Source: Promethearchaeota archaeon
GTDB lineage: Archaea > Asgardarchaeota > Lokiarchaeia > Sigynarchaeales > SOKP01
NCBI GenBank assembly: GCA_030605085.1
Contig: JAUWBH010000078.1
Span: forward strand, 1-25,274
Length of the DNA: 25,274 nucleotides
Direction: 5' to 3'
Made by a program: the position numbers and the translations under genes. The notes below the pieces were generated by a model. It worked only from the letters and a program-made list of their open reading frames with translations. It had not been told where the DNA came from and ran no database searches. Every line of letters begins with the position of its first letter. Within the stretch, counting starts at the first letter, position 1. Positions 16,212 to 25,187 of this stretch are shown here, one piece after another.

Positions 16212-17156
16212 TTAGAGTTTTTTTTTAACAAAATCATATATATTTTGCTTAAGATTATTCGTTTTTAGACTAAATCCTGATGGATTCATTTTCACAATCG
16301 AAAACTTAGGCCCAGTAGACGTTGGATCAACAAATGAACTAAAATGGATTAAACGATTTTCCCATGTTGGGTTACAATCTTCTAATTTCAAGTTTTTATT
16401 GTATTCTAAATATTTACCGATAATATTCAAGGTAAAATATGAAACATATTTAGTAAGAGTAAAAGCATTTGCTACTAAAGGGTATTCCATTAATTCGTAA
16501 TCAAAACGAATTATACTCCCATCAGAAAGTGTATGAATTGTAAAGGCACATGTAGTACTCTCGCCTGTTGTTGATTTGTGTATCAATCTTGAACGCAATG
16601 ATTTCCTACCGTTATTGGCATCAATAAGTAAACCTTGAAATGCAGGTAATGATTCATTTATTAATTTGAGAGCATACGGAATTCTTGAGTCTCTATGCTC
16701 GAAATTTTTTAAAACATTGCTAAGTTTATTAAAAACATCACAATCTTGATTATAAACTTGTTTTGATAAATAAAATGTAATCCTATCTAATAAAGCTCGA
16801 CCATGATATAATAGAGATTCAAAGTCGAAAAGGACTTTATCGTGAACAAATGCGCTCATTACCTTAGGAGGAGGAGAGGTCCTTTTATAAATCTCGAGTG
16901 CATATTGAGATATCCTATATGATTGAAAAAGAAATGCTATTAAGCGCTCAATACAACCATTAAGACTTACCATCTGATTTTTTTGCGGATTATCTCCATT
17001 ATAATGCTTATTAGCAATAATTTTTTTTAACCTAATCACATAATTGATGGCATTATCCCCCAATACTCTAATATCTGGTTTTTCTGGAGCCACAGCAATA
17101 TATCGATATTGCACACCATTTTTATTGTAATCAGAATCCATAATTATTTTTTCCAC
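16212..17156 (-). CDS. Uncharacterised helical protein with R-x4-H motif
   Basis: 314 residues. Residues ~30-180 are predicted helical (IRLKKIIANK, GCIERLIAFLFQSYR, FESLLYHGRALLDRITFYL). An R188-x4-H193 motif follows in LRSRLIHKSTTGE, then a beta-rich tail. HEPN ribonucleases use R-x4-6-H at the end of a helical bundle, so a HEPN-like domain is possible, but the residue after Arg is Ser rather than the usual Asn/Asp/His and I cannot confirm the fold. The gene is divergent from the 1243-residue protein, with a 280-base shared spacer. It could be an effector or regulator of the same locus, or an unrelated neighbour. Confidence 0.65.
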   Translation of the reverse strand: MEKIIMDSDYNKNGVQYRYIAVAPEKPDIRVLGDNAINYVIRLKKIIANKHYNGDNPQKNQMVSLNGCIERLIAFLFQSYRISQYALEIYKRTSPPPKVMSAFVHDKVLFDFESLLYHGRALLDRITFYLSKQVYNQDCDVFNKLSNVLKNFEHRDSRIPYALKLINESLPAFQGLLIDANNGRKSLRSRLIHKSTTGESTTCAFTIHTLSDGSIIRFDYELMEYPLVANAFTLTKYVSYFTLNIIGKYLEYNKNLKLEDCNPTWENRLIHFSSFVDPTSTGPKFSIVKMNPSGFSLKTNNLKQNIYDFVKKKL

Positions 17157-17341
17157 TCAGTTGTATAAGCTAAATGTGTGATAAATTAATAGTGCTAAAA
17201 AAAACAGTTACACTCTTTTTAAATATGTAATGTTTTTCATTTACCTTAATCTTTATGAATTCTAATAAACTTCAGAATCAATTAAGAATCATGTTTATAA
17301 TCTTAATAGTCCTAATAATACATAGAAATATGAATATGTAT

Positions 17342-17360
17342 AATGATAATTAATATCATT
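17342..17360. promoter_or_regulatory. Dyad AATGATA/TATCATT in the divergent spacer
   Basis: Perfect 7-base inverted arms (17342-17348 and 17354-17360) with a 5-base AT centre, 77 bases before ATG 17437. A dyad between two divergent genes is a plausible operator, though AT-rich dyads arise easily by chance. Confidence 0.3.
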
Positions 17361-17436
17361 AATTTTTGTTTAATGAGTCAAATGAGCATACCATTCTTCA
17401 TAGAAACCAATAAAAGATAGAAAAGACAAAATAAAA

Positions 17437-20400
17437 ATGAATTATTCAGATTTAAGGAGATTAATTGATCAAAAGACAATAAAACTAATAAAAAATGAGA
17501 ATTGGGATGAGATATTACACATATTACAGAGATGTCCTGAGCAGATCTATTTTTTTAGGTTAATTCTTGAGGAAAAAATTAAAGTTTCTAAAGAATTAAA
17601 TGAATTCCCCGTAGAAAAAATAATATATGAAAACAACTCTCAAGATGATCCCAAAGCTCCAATTGTGCATTACAAATTTACAAAAATATTTCACTTAATT
17701 TTTGAACTGTTAAATTTTAAAAGAGACTTTCTTAGTGAAGAATTTAAGTATGAATTGTGTGAGATATTGTATCCCAAAATTACAGAATTTTTAAATGATA
17801 AGAGAAGTAGAATATCTTCAATTGAAAAATTTATTAATAATTTATATGTTGGAATTCGTCATAACTATTATGACGATTTTATAAACCATTTGTTTTTGTT
17901 AGAATATCTGAATAAGGAAAGACCAGAAGATATTGTTGAACTTTTTCCGAAAATTGTCTCGAAAGGATTATATCGACTAGGGTATGAATTGATCATTAAA
18001 TTTAATGAATTAATAAAACAGTACGATTCAGAAACGAGACAAATATTAGAGAATATTATACTCTATGAAAAGCAGTATTATTCTCTAAGGGAATTATTGG
18101 AAGAAGAAAATAAAGAGCTTATAAAAATAATGGAGGATAACCGTAGAAAACTGAGAAAAGAATTCTATGAGAGATTTATAAATTATACAAGAGAAACACT
18201 AGATTTAGAATCCTTTGAGAGAAATCCAGAAGATACCTTTAGATATACATTTGATTTATATTCCAAAAGCGAACTTAAAGCAATTATAGAAAAAATCATA
18301 GAACTGAAAATTGACTATTCTCATTATGGAAATAGAACTGAACATCCTTGGGTGCATTTAATTTTACTTGATATAGCATGGGCAAAGGAAAGTCAATTAT
18401 TTGAGGGTTATTTAGAAGATTTGATAAGGCTTGGACATATACAAGCTGTTAGAATGTATTATGGGCAATTTCCTGATAAAATTAAAAAATCCCAAGATTT
18501 TATATTTGATAGATTAGGTTTCTTCGTTCTTGATTTGTTTAGATGGCATTATGAAGCTTTTGAATTTAAAGATCCCGAAAAAATATTTAGAAAACTATTA
18601 TTTAAGGATTTACCAGCTGATGCTCTAACACTCATATTTTTCAATAAACAACCAGAACTTATTAATCAATTAAAAAAGATCATTAAAGAATATATCAACG
18701 CTAAATTAAAAGAAGATGTAATTGGGAGAGGATTATTCTTCAAAATAGATGGACTTTTAAGGATTTATTATCGAGATTATCCTGAATATGATCATAAATC
18801 CGAGTCCAACATCAGTTTATTAGAAAGAGCGTATAAATATTTCGTTTCCAAATCCATTTTTAAAGAAGATATTTCCTTTATTTACAATTTTAAATTAGCT
18901 AAAGACTTCAATCAACTAGAAAAATCGTTGCAAGAAGATATTATAAATCAGTTAATTGGAACTAAAAATTTATCATCAATTGAATTTTTACTTACTTTTG
19001 GTTATAGACATTTGGAAAGTTATTTAGATTTAATAATAACTTTTAAACCTAAGCATGATTTACAATCTGAACATTTTATTAAAGTCTTAGAATCAATTCT
19101 AAGAAAGAGTGGCAAAAATAAAGAAATTCAAGATAAAGTTAAGAATCGACTTAAAGATCAAGTTTTAAGCCATAAAAAAGCAGAAGCTTATTCATTTTTA
19201 GGAGAATTTAAATTATCAGAGCAGGTTATAGAACAGATTCTAAGAGATGAGGTTATAATCCCTTATGCTATAAATTCTTTTATTGATTATCGATTAGTAC
19301 AAATAGAATCTAGAATTATCAATTCTTCTCAATTTGATATATCTGAGAGTATAGATGAGTTGACGGAGATTGAAATAGATTTTAAGCGCTTTAATTCAAA
19401 TCCAAACTTAATACAAAATTATAATTTTAAATTAAACAGTTATAAAGCTCGTCTTAATTTATATCAGGGTTTTCATTATTTATATGATAAATATTTCAAA
19501 ATAAGTCGAAATGCTTTCAAAGAAGCATTAAAACTCTATAAAAAGCTAGAAAAAGCAAAGCGAATAAAACCCGATACTAAAGAAATTTTTAATATCTTAA
19601 AGAAAGTATCAAACTTTTTTTTCATATATTATTCAAGAATCAAAATTTTATTAAAAAAAGATGATTTGGAAGAGCTAAACTCAATCATCAAGCGAAATTT
19701 AATCGAACCTTTACTTTTTATGAAAACAATTAATCCACAATTTCATAGATTTTTAGAAAATATAAAAAATTTACAATTTGATTTGGAATCAAGAACTATT
19801 AATCAACTGAAATGTGAAATTCCTACAAAATTTTGCCCTATTCCTCCAAGCATACAAAATAAACGTATATTAGATAAAAATAAGGAGAAAGTACTAATTG
19901 AATGGGATAAAGATAATAAAACAAAAAATCTTGAACCTATTCAAATATCAGATAGTTTTGAACAATATTACTTTGAAATGAATTTTGTTGAAAAAGACAA
20001 ATATTACGATTTCAACATAATGCCTAAAAATGAAGAAGATTTTCAAATTGAAATAAAAAAAGAAGAACCTCAACAAGCAGGAAAAATTTGTTTTAAATTT
20101 GAAATTTCTTTTCCTCAGATTGAAGGACTTAAGTATTTAAGATTAGATATAAGAGAGAATGATATTTGTGAATATAAAATTGAAATTCCAATACCATTTT
20201 TATTAAAATCACCATTTATTGGACAGTCAATGAATTTAACTGATGATTATATACGAGTTTTACATATATCTGATATCCAAGAAGGATATTTTGGAATAAA
20301 AGAAGATTTAAAAAAGGAAGATCCTGAGAATTGGCAAAATAAATATAATTTATTACTTAATGATTTAAAAAATCAATTTAAGAAGATTCATTCAGAAAGA

Positions 20401-21168
20401 CCAGTTGATATAATAGTAATCTCCGGAGACCTAGCAAGTAAAGGTATTGAAGATGATTATTCAAACTTAACAAGAGAATTCATTCCAATAATGGAAGAAG
20501 TATTCTTTTTGGGGAATAATCCTGTCCCTAAGAATAATTGGTTATTAGCTCCTGGAAATCATGATGTTCATAGGGGCAAAAATGATGATCGATTTAATGA
20601 ATATATTAGTTTTTGCCAACAAAATGGGTTTCATTTACGATTTGAATTAAATAATCCTTTTTCTATATTTGACCTAATCTCAGTTACAAATGAAAGTAAT
20701 AACATTAAAATTGAATTTCTTTTATGTAATAGTTGTCTAGATATTTATGATAAGGACACTGGAAATCAAGCAAAACTTTCTAAAGATTACTTTTACCATT
20801 TTGAAGATAATTTAGATCTGCATACATTAAAGATTTTGATATGTCATCACCGTCTTATTGAGATTTCCAGTAACAAAAGAGATCACTGCTTACAAGAACT
20901 ACGAGATAGGAATGTACTATTGGCTCTAGTTGGAGACTTTCATGAATCTACAAAATATGTTGATAAGATTAATGGAATAAAATTTATATCAACTGGAGCA
21001 TTGTTGGCAAAAAAATCTGAAAGAATGGCTGGAACCGATGTGATTAATCGCGAATTTAATGTATATGATATAAATTTAAAAGAAAGAAATATAATTTGGT
21101 CAACTTATATAAAATCAAACAGATGGGAAAAAATACAAAGAGATGAAGTTAATATCTTTACTGATTAA
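17437..21168 (+). CDS. Giant alpha-solenoid protein with C-terminal calcineurin-like phosphoesterase
   Basis: 1243 residues. Residues ~1-780 are continuous amphipathic helices resembling a TPR/HEAT-type solenoid; no P-loop is visible, so it does not look like a STAND ATPase. Residues ~785-935 are beta-rich, a likely Ig-like sandwich. Residues ~940-1225 are a metallophosphoesterase: D946 in HISDIQ, D998 in SGDLAS, G1040-N-H-D1043, H1137-H1138, and G1166-D-F-H1169. Two canonical metal ligands differ: His of D-x-H is Gln948, and the first His of GHxH is Asp1167. The large sensing-type scaffold plus nuclease or phosphodiesterase domain is typical of conflict proteins. It is followed by a partial duplicate of its enzyme domain and a PLD-like gene. 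Confidence 0.85.
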   Translation: MNYSDLRRLIDQKTIKLIKNENWDEILHILQRCPEQIYFFRLILEEKIKVSKELNEFPVEKIIYENNSQDDPKAPIVHYKFTKIFHLIFELLNFKRDFLSEEFKYELCEILYPKITEFLNDKRSRISSIEKFINNLYVGIRHNYYDDFINHLFLLEYLNKERPEDIVELFPKIVSKGLYRLGYELIIKFNELIKQYDSETRQILENIILYEKQYYSLRELLEEENKELIKIMEDNRRKLRKEFYERFINYTRETLDLESFERNPEDTFRYTFDLYSKSELKAIIEKIIELKIDYSHYGNRTEHPWVHLILLDIAWAKESQLFEGYLEDLIRLGHIQAVRMYYGQFPDKIKKSQDFIFDRLGFFVLDLFRWHYEAFEFKDPEKIFRKLLFKDLPADALTLIFFNKQPELINQLKKIIKEYINAKLKEDVIGRGLFFKIDGLLRIYYRDYPEYDHKSESNISLLERAYKYFVSKSIFKEDISFIYNFKLAKDFNQLEKSLQEDIINQLIGTKNLSSIEFLLTFGYRHLESYLDLIITFKPKHDLQSEHFIKVLESILRKSGKNKEIQDKVKNRLKDQVLSHKKAEAYSFLGEFKLSEQVIEQILRDEVIIPYAINSFIDYRLVQIESRIINSSQFDISESIDELTEIEIDFKRFNSNPNLIQNYNFKLNSYKARLNLYQGFHYLYDKYFKISRNAFKEALKLYKKLEKAKRIKPDTKEIFNILKKVSNFFFIYYSRIKILLKKDDLEELNSIIKRNLIEPLLFMKTINPQFHRFLENIKNLQFDLESRTINQLKCEIPTKFCPIPPSIQNKRILDKNKEKVLIEWDKDNKTKNLEPIQISDSFEQYYFEMNFVEKDKYYDFNIMPKNEEDFQIEIKKEEPQQAGKICFKFEISFPQIEGLKYLRLDIRENDICEYKIEIPIPFLLKSPFIGQSMNLTDDYIRVLHISDIQEGYFGIKEDLKKEDPENWQNKYNLLLNDLKNQFKKIHSERPVDIIVISGDLASKGIEDDYSNLTREFIPIMEEVFFLGNNPVPKNNWLLAPGNHDVHRGKNDDRFNEYISFCQQNGFHLRFELNNPFSIFDLISVTNESNNIKIEFLLCNSCLDIYDKDTGNQAKLSKDYFYHFEDNLDLHTLKILICHHRLIEISSNKRDHCLQELRDRNVLLALVGDFHESTKYVDKINGIKFISTGALLAKKSERMAGTDVINREFNVYDINLKERNIIWSTYIKSNRWEKIQRDEVNIFTD

Positions 21169-21432
21169 ACTAATCTATTTTATTCGATAATAGAATATCA
21201 ATCTATTAGAAGGGATGGAAGAAAGAAAGTAAAGAGACAGGATTAAAATATTTAGCAAATTTTAATCCTTTATTTTAAATAAAATTAACATAACAAAAAT
21301 TTAGCAGAAGTTAACGATTTTTTCACTTTTGAAGATTATTTTGAAGAATTATTATAATATTGATGCAGTTATTTTTTAGTTAACGTTAAAATCTTAATAA
21401 GAAAAACCCCAATAATTAAGAGATGATGTCTC

Positions 21433-21831
21433 TTGCGGATTTTACATCTTTCTGATATTCAAGATGGTGAGCTTGGCATAAAGCCTGACTTAAAAGACAA
21501 GTTTCCCGATGATTGGGAAGAAAAATATAAAGATATTTTAGAAGACTTAAAAAGTGAATTCAATAGTATTCATTCAAAAACGCCTATAGATATAATTACC
21601 ATATCTGGAGATTTAGCGAGTACAGAATTTGAAGAAGAATATAAAAATTTATCAAAAGAATTCGTACCAATATTAGAAGAAATTTTTCTTAAAGGATCAA
21701 ATCCCGTCCCGAAAGATCGGTGGTTAATAATACCTGGAAATCATGATGTCCAATCGGATGAAGGTATAGAACGCTTTGACGAGTTTATTAAATTTTGTGA
21801 AGGGAACGGATTTAAATTGCCGTATGAATAA
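21433..21831 (+). pseudogene. Partial second copy of the phosphoesterase domain
   Basis: 132 residues from TTG 21433 to TAA 21831. Closely similar throughout to residues ~941-1072 of the giant protein: D8 in HLSDIQ, D60 in SGDLAS, GNHD at 102-105, and the same SNPVPKDRW linker. It stops at NGFKLPYE, before motifs IV and V, so the active site cannot be complete. Just past the stop, a shifted frame briefly resembles the expected continuation (NNTL for NNPF), suggesting a frameshift followed by decay. There is no solenoid part upstream. Most likely a duplication remnant; a separately expressed partial domain is less likely. Confidence 0.75.
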
Positions 21832-21895
21832 TACCCTTGATTATTAATATAATAAAAAAATTAATTGGAAACTAATAAATTTAAATATTGAAGAA

Positions 21896-23062
21896 ATGAC
21901 TGGCTCTATAAACTCAGATATTTTATATTATAAATGTGTTAAATGCAGGGATAAAATTTCACTAACTCAGATAAATAATATATTATGGGATAACATATCT
22001 GAAATTGAAAGAATTGTGGATGATAGTTTTTCTACATTTTATGACGTATCAACACCTTCTGCCGATTTATATTATGGAGACTTTAATTCAGGTGGTGCTG
22101 CACAGATTGTAAATTATACATTGCCGAATTCAATTTGTTCATGCCAAACCCCTCATTCAATTGCTTTAAATGTGTTTTTTCTTGCAACTACTCCTGATTT
22201 AAGAAATGGGAGATATACGACATATTTAGAATCTATTGATGATATTATACCCCTCAATTCACGAACATTGGTTTTCTCTATTGATTTTGCTTTATTACAA
22301 GGAGCAGAAATTCTAAAAATTATTTATTATTTATTCGAAAGATGGGTAATATTAGGTTTTAATATAGAGATTTTTTGCCCATATTTGTCCATTGATGTAT
22401 GTTGGGACCCGCTTCTAGAAATATTAAGCACTTTTAAAGCTTCATATGAAAATGTTGAAGCAATATCTATCTATACCCGATATCGTCAAGAATGGAATAA
22501 ATTAAGTATCCAACAACAGATTAAAAAATGGATTAATAAAGTCAATCTTGATACCCAATGTTTTAAATCTTACGATGAAGGTTATGATGATCTGGCTCCC
22601 TGTGAAGAAGACCCTTATTATCCTTGTGCCCATAATTTCGGAAGATTACTTACTTCGAGTATATATACAACAAAGACAAGATTTCATGGAAAATATTATT
22701 TAGGGTATAAAGACAATAATGCTGAAATATTAATAACGAGTTTTAATTTAATATCTGCTGAAATTAATCAATTTGAGACAATGAAATTAGATACTAATAC
22801 TAATTTTAATATAAATACTACAAGACCAAATTTAAATTGGTTAAAATATCAAATAGATTCCTCTTTGATTTATAATCCTCCCGTACATGATTTTATTAAT
22901 CCAATCAAAATTAAAAAATACATTAAATCGAAAGGACTTCGTATATCAACTGAATTATTATATGGAAGTGCTTTAAATTGCAAAATTCAAGATCTCATAA
23001 ACAAAGCAATAGAAAGAACAATAAAAAATAAGAGACGAGATGTTCAATCATATGATATTTAA
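21896..23062 (+). CDS. PLD-like (single HKD-type motif) protein
   Basis: 388 residues. H264-G-K266 followed by D273 and ILITSFNLISAE (278-289) resembles the HxKx4Dx6GSxN motif of phospholipase D-like phosphodiesterases and nucleases. The spacing to Asp is six rather than four, and GS is TS. The motif is preceded by alternating hydrophobic strands (LVFSIDFALLQ, FNIEIFCPYLSIDV, NVEAISIY) consistent with the PLD fold. A single motif implies a dimer, as in Nuc/BfiI-type enzymes. The N-terminus has C14-x2-C17 and CSCQTPH. It starts 64 bases after the phosphoesterase fragment and is probably co-transcribed with the upstream genes. Codon use is like its neighbours. Confidence 0.65.
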   Translation: MTGSINSDILYYKCVKCRDKISLTQINNILWDNISEIERIVDDSFSTFYDVSTPSADLYYGDFNSGGAAQIVNYTLPNSICSCQTPHSIALNVFFLATTPDLRNGRYTTYLESIDDIIPLNSRTLVFSIDFALLQGAEILKIIYYLFERWVILGFNIEIFCPYLSIDVCWDPLLEILSTFKASYENVEAISIYTRYRQEWNKLSIQQQIKKWINKVNLDTQCFKSYDEGYDDLAPCEEDPYYPCAHNFGRLLTSSIYTTKTRFHGKYYLGYKDNNAEILITSFNLISAEINQFETMKLDTNTNFNINTTRPNLNWLKYQIDSSLIYNPPVHDFINPIKIKKYIKSKGLRISTELLYGSALNCKIQDLINKAIERTIKNKRRDVQSYDI

Positions 23063-23080
23063 AAACCCTTAGTAATAATT

Positions 23081-23179
23081 TTGTCGATAGGAGACCTCTC
23101 TTCGCTCGAAGAACTAGATTTAAATGGTAATCAGTTAAAGACTCTCCCTGAGTCGATAGGCCTATATCAACCACACTGA
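23081..23179 (+). pseudogene. Fragment of a leucine-rich-repeat gene
   Basis: 32 codons read as about one and a half LRR units, SIGDLSSLEELDLNGNQLKT then LPESIG, ending at TGA 23177. The IGxLxxLxxLxLxxNxLxxLPESIG pattern is the standard LRR consensus common in Asgard genomes. There is no start and no further repeats, so it is a broken remnant. Confidence 0.75.
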
Positions 23180-23192
23180 CTTTCCCATATTA

Positions 23193-23633
23193 GTGCCTCT
23201 TGTGGATACTATTTTGAGCGGTTCTGAAATTGATTTTAACGAAGGAATTTTCCCCGATCTGATCGGAGATTTCGCAACGAGGTGTTTCGAAACGCCCGAA
23301 AAAATTCAGGAGCGGTACGAATCAACGGTAGATTTTGTAGAAAGTTCAATAAAAAATATAATCAATAATTATTCTGCGATGAGAAATTGGAGATATAAGG
23401 TATTGCCTCTGGCAATGATAAATGAAAACAAAATTCGCAAAGCAGAAAATAATCTGAAGAGTAAACTACGAATCTTAGATCGTGTTTGGGCAATAGGAAT
23501 AATACCTTCAGGGGTGGATGGAAGAGGAGGGGAAATATTTGATGATGATTATACAATCCTTTTATATTTAAGAGTAGGTCCAAAAAATGAATTTGAAAAA
23601 TGGGAAAATGAAAGCAAAGACAAAAAAATTTAA
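23193..23633 (+). CDS. Uncharacterised 146-residue protein, perhaps a fragment
   Basis: GTG 23193 to TAA 23633. The frame is open upstream to 23160, and those extra codons (NHTDFPILVPL) also look coding, so the true protein may once have been longer at the N-terminus. Residues ~30-75 are helical; 95-135 look like beta strands (RVWAIGIIPSGVDGRGGEIF, DDDYTILLYLRVG). No family is recognised. Position between LRR debris and other fragments argues for a remnant, but the length and clean frame leave expression possible. Confidence 0.5.
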   Translation: MPLVDTILSGSEIDFNEGIFPDLIGDFATRCFETPEKIQERYESTVDFVESSIKNIINNYSAMRNWRYKVLPLAMINENKIRKAENNLKSKLRILDRVWAIGIIPSGVDGRGGEIFDDDYTILLYLRVGPKNEFEKWENESKDKKI

Positions 23634-23794
23634 AATATTTAACTTTAAAAAATATCTGGAAACAAGACGGTAAAAAATGTGTAATGATTTGCCACGATCA
23701 CATGTCAAACACGCAAGCATAGAGTGAACATCTTGGAATCGTTCACTTTTTTTGCGGCAAGTGTGGGTATGGTGGGCTACTCAACAAAATGTAA
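23610..23794 (+). pseudogene. Degraded Cys-pair gene fragment with an in-frame TAG
   Basis: One frame reads WKQDGKKCVMICHDHMSNTQA up to the TAG at 23720-23722, then SEHLGIVHFFCGKCGYGG to TAA 23792-23794. CVMIC and CGKC could be the two halves of a zinc ribbon. The DNA is richer in GC than its surroundings. No start codon context is present. I read it as a decayed gene piece. Confidence 0.4.
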
Positions 23795-24192
23795 TAATCT
23801 TTAAAAATAAAATTAATAGAATTAAAAAGAATTGGAATGATTATTGCCTGATCATTTAGGATTGATTGAGGGATATTTAATTTTTGTTTAACGATTTTCC
23901 AGATTAAAATATAAAACTCATTTTTCATTCCTGACATAAATAGAAAATTAGAATATAATAATTTTAAATCACCTAACTTTATGTTTTTTACAGAATCCGG
24001 CTCAAATCTTCCATGTTCCAAATAATTCACGTAAGTTTTATATATCTCTATAAAGCATGGGTAAATTCTTGTGTTTATTAATTTGTTTAAGGCATTTTTG
24101 TTTTGGATAAGGCTGATATAAGTGTGCTTAGCCGTTTTATCCCCATAATAAGCAAGTTCACAAAGAATAGGAAAAGCAAATTTAAAATCTAA
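23743..24192 (-). pseudogene. Fragment of an LRR-associated C-terminal module joined to the hydrolase
   Basis: A minus-strand frame is open from ~24192 to TGA 23743. Its first part reads DYLDFKFAFPILCELAYY, then GDKTAKHTY, which resembles a motif (FPLLxxLxxxGDxxAKxxF) I associate with the tail of Asgard LRR proteins. The start codon is missing, and the upstream end abuts the stop of the alpha/beta hydrolase in a different frame. The later part (after ~23960) is hydrophobic and less convincing. Probably a recombined gene tail. Confidence 0.45.
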
Positions 24193-24901
24193 GTAATCTT
24201 GAGTTTGGAATTTTTTCGTGTAAGAATTTAGAATCTTTTACAAGTATAAGTTTATCATTAGCTCCTGCCATGATTAATGTCGGTTGCTTAATTTTATGTA
24301 ATGAATTGCGCGTATCGTGAGCTGATATAGCGGCTGCTTGATTAATATAGTCTTGAATTCGAGTTGTCTTTTCTGTTACTAATTTCTTTTTTAAAAGATC
24401 TAATAATTTTTCGTCCTTTTCTAAATCTTTTATAAATGACTCTGAAAACAATAAATCAAGCCTTTTTTTAAATGCTTCTTCTATATCCAATTTCTCTATA
24501 AGTTTTTCTTCTTCAATTATTGAATTAGGGTTCATATGCACTGAAGTTGACAATAGAATCAGTGTTTTAACCATATCTGGATATTTTAAAGCAAAATTTT
24601 GAGCAATCATTCCTCCCATACTAACTCCTATTAGATGGATCTTATCCTTAATATTCAAATATTCAAGCAGGGCTTTAGTTTCATCAACAAATGTGTCCAT
24701 CGTGTAAGGATAATTTGGTCTTGAACTTTTTCCAACACCTAGATTATCTAACGCAATAACCATCATTCTTCGTTTGAAAAATGGTATTTGCAATATCCAA
24801 CTTTCAAGGGAGGCTCCAAGCCCTTGGAGCATTACGAGAGGTTCGCCTCTACCTCGTTTTATATAATTTATTTCAATATCATTAAATTTGAAGATGGGCA
24901 T
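24182..24901 (-). CDS. Alpha/beta hydrolase lacking its C-terminus (likely pseudogene)
   Basis: 239 residues. The oxyanion and lid start (LVMLQGLGASLESW), nucleophile elbow G92-V-S94-M-G-G97 and acid strand MAGANDKLI (D216) are intact, so two of three triad residues are present. The protein ends at IPNSRLLRF, about 25-35 residues before family members end, exactly where the GxHxxF strand with the catalytic His should follow. The downstream DNA belongs to an unrelated fragment, so the gene was cut by recombination. Intact relatives are esterases, haloperoxidase-like or C-C hydrolases. The start ATG 24901 is well placed at the family N-terminus. Confidence 0.85.
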   Translation of the reverse strand: MPIFKFNDIEINYIKRGRGEPLVMLQGLGASLESWILQIPFFKRRMMVIALDNLGVGKSSRPNYPYTMDTFVDETKALLEYLNIKDKIHLIGVSMGGMIAQNFALKYPDMVKTLILLSTSVHMNPNSIIEEEKLIEKLDIEEAFKKRLDLLFSESFIKDLEKDEKLLDLLKKKLVTEKTTRIQDYINQAAAISAHDTRNSLHKIKQPTLIMAGANDKLILVKDSKFLHEKIPNSRLLRF

Positions 24902-25187
24902 TTTTTTTTCAAGAGAATAAATAAAGTAAATTAGTTCATTGTTTATAAGAAAATTGTTATACCAATGTTACATTAAGAATTAAATACTTAGGGTGATATA
25001 GTTATAGTGCTTTTATTATAAAATATAGTTTTGAATTAAAATATACATATATAAACTCTAAAAATGCGCACGGGATCTAATCTAGCGTAGAAATCATAAA
25101 AAAGTTTTGTAAATAATTTTATTATCGAACTAAAAAAATTAATATATACCGTATTTATTTGTATTTTACAGCGAATTAAATTTTAAG
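24902..25187. other. Divergent spacer
   Basis: 286 bases of AT-rich DNA between the hydrolase and the last gene. Short TATA-like runs (for example TATACATATATAA near 25044) could act as promoters. Nothing else is seen. Confidence 0.5.

Noticed and set aside
17437..21168. Giant protein as a STAND/NACHT-type ATPase
   Set aside because: No Walker A or B motif is visible in the helical part.
21418..21434. AAGAGA/TCTCTT inverted repeat over the TTG start of the phosphoesterase fragment
   Set aside because: Six-base arms in AT-rich DNA beside a pseudogene are too weak to call a regulatory hairpin.
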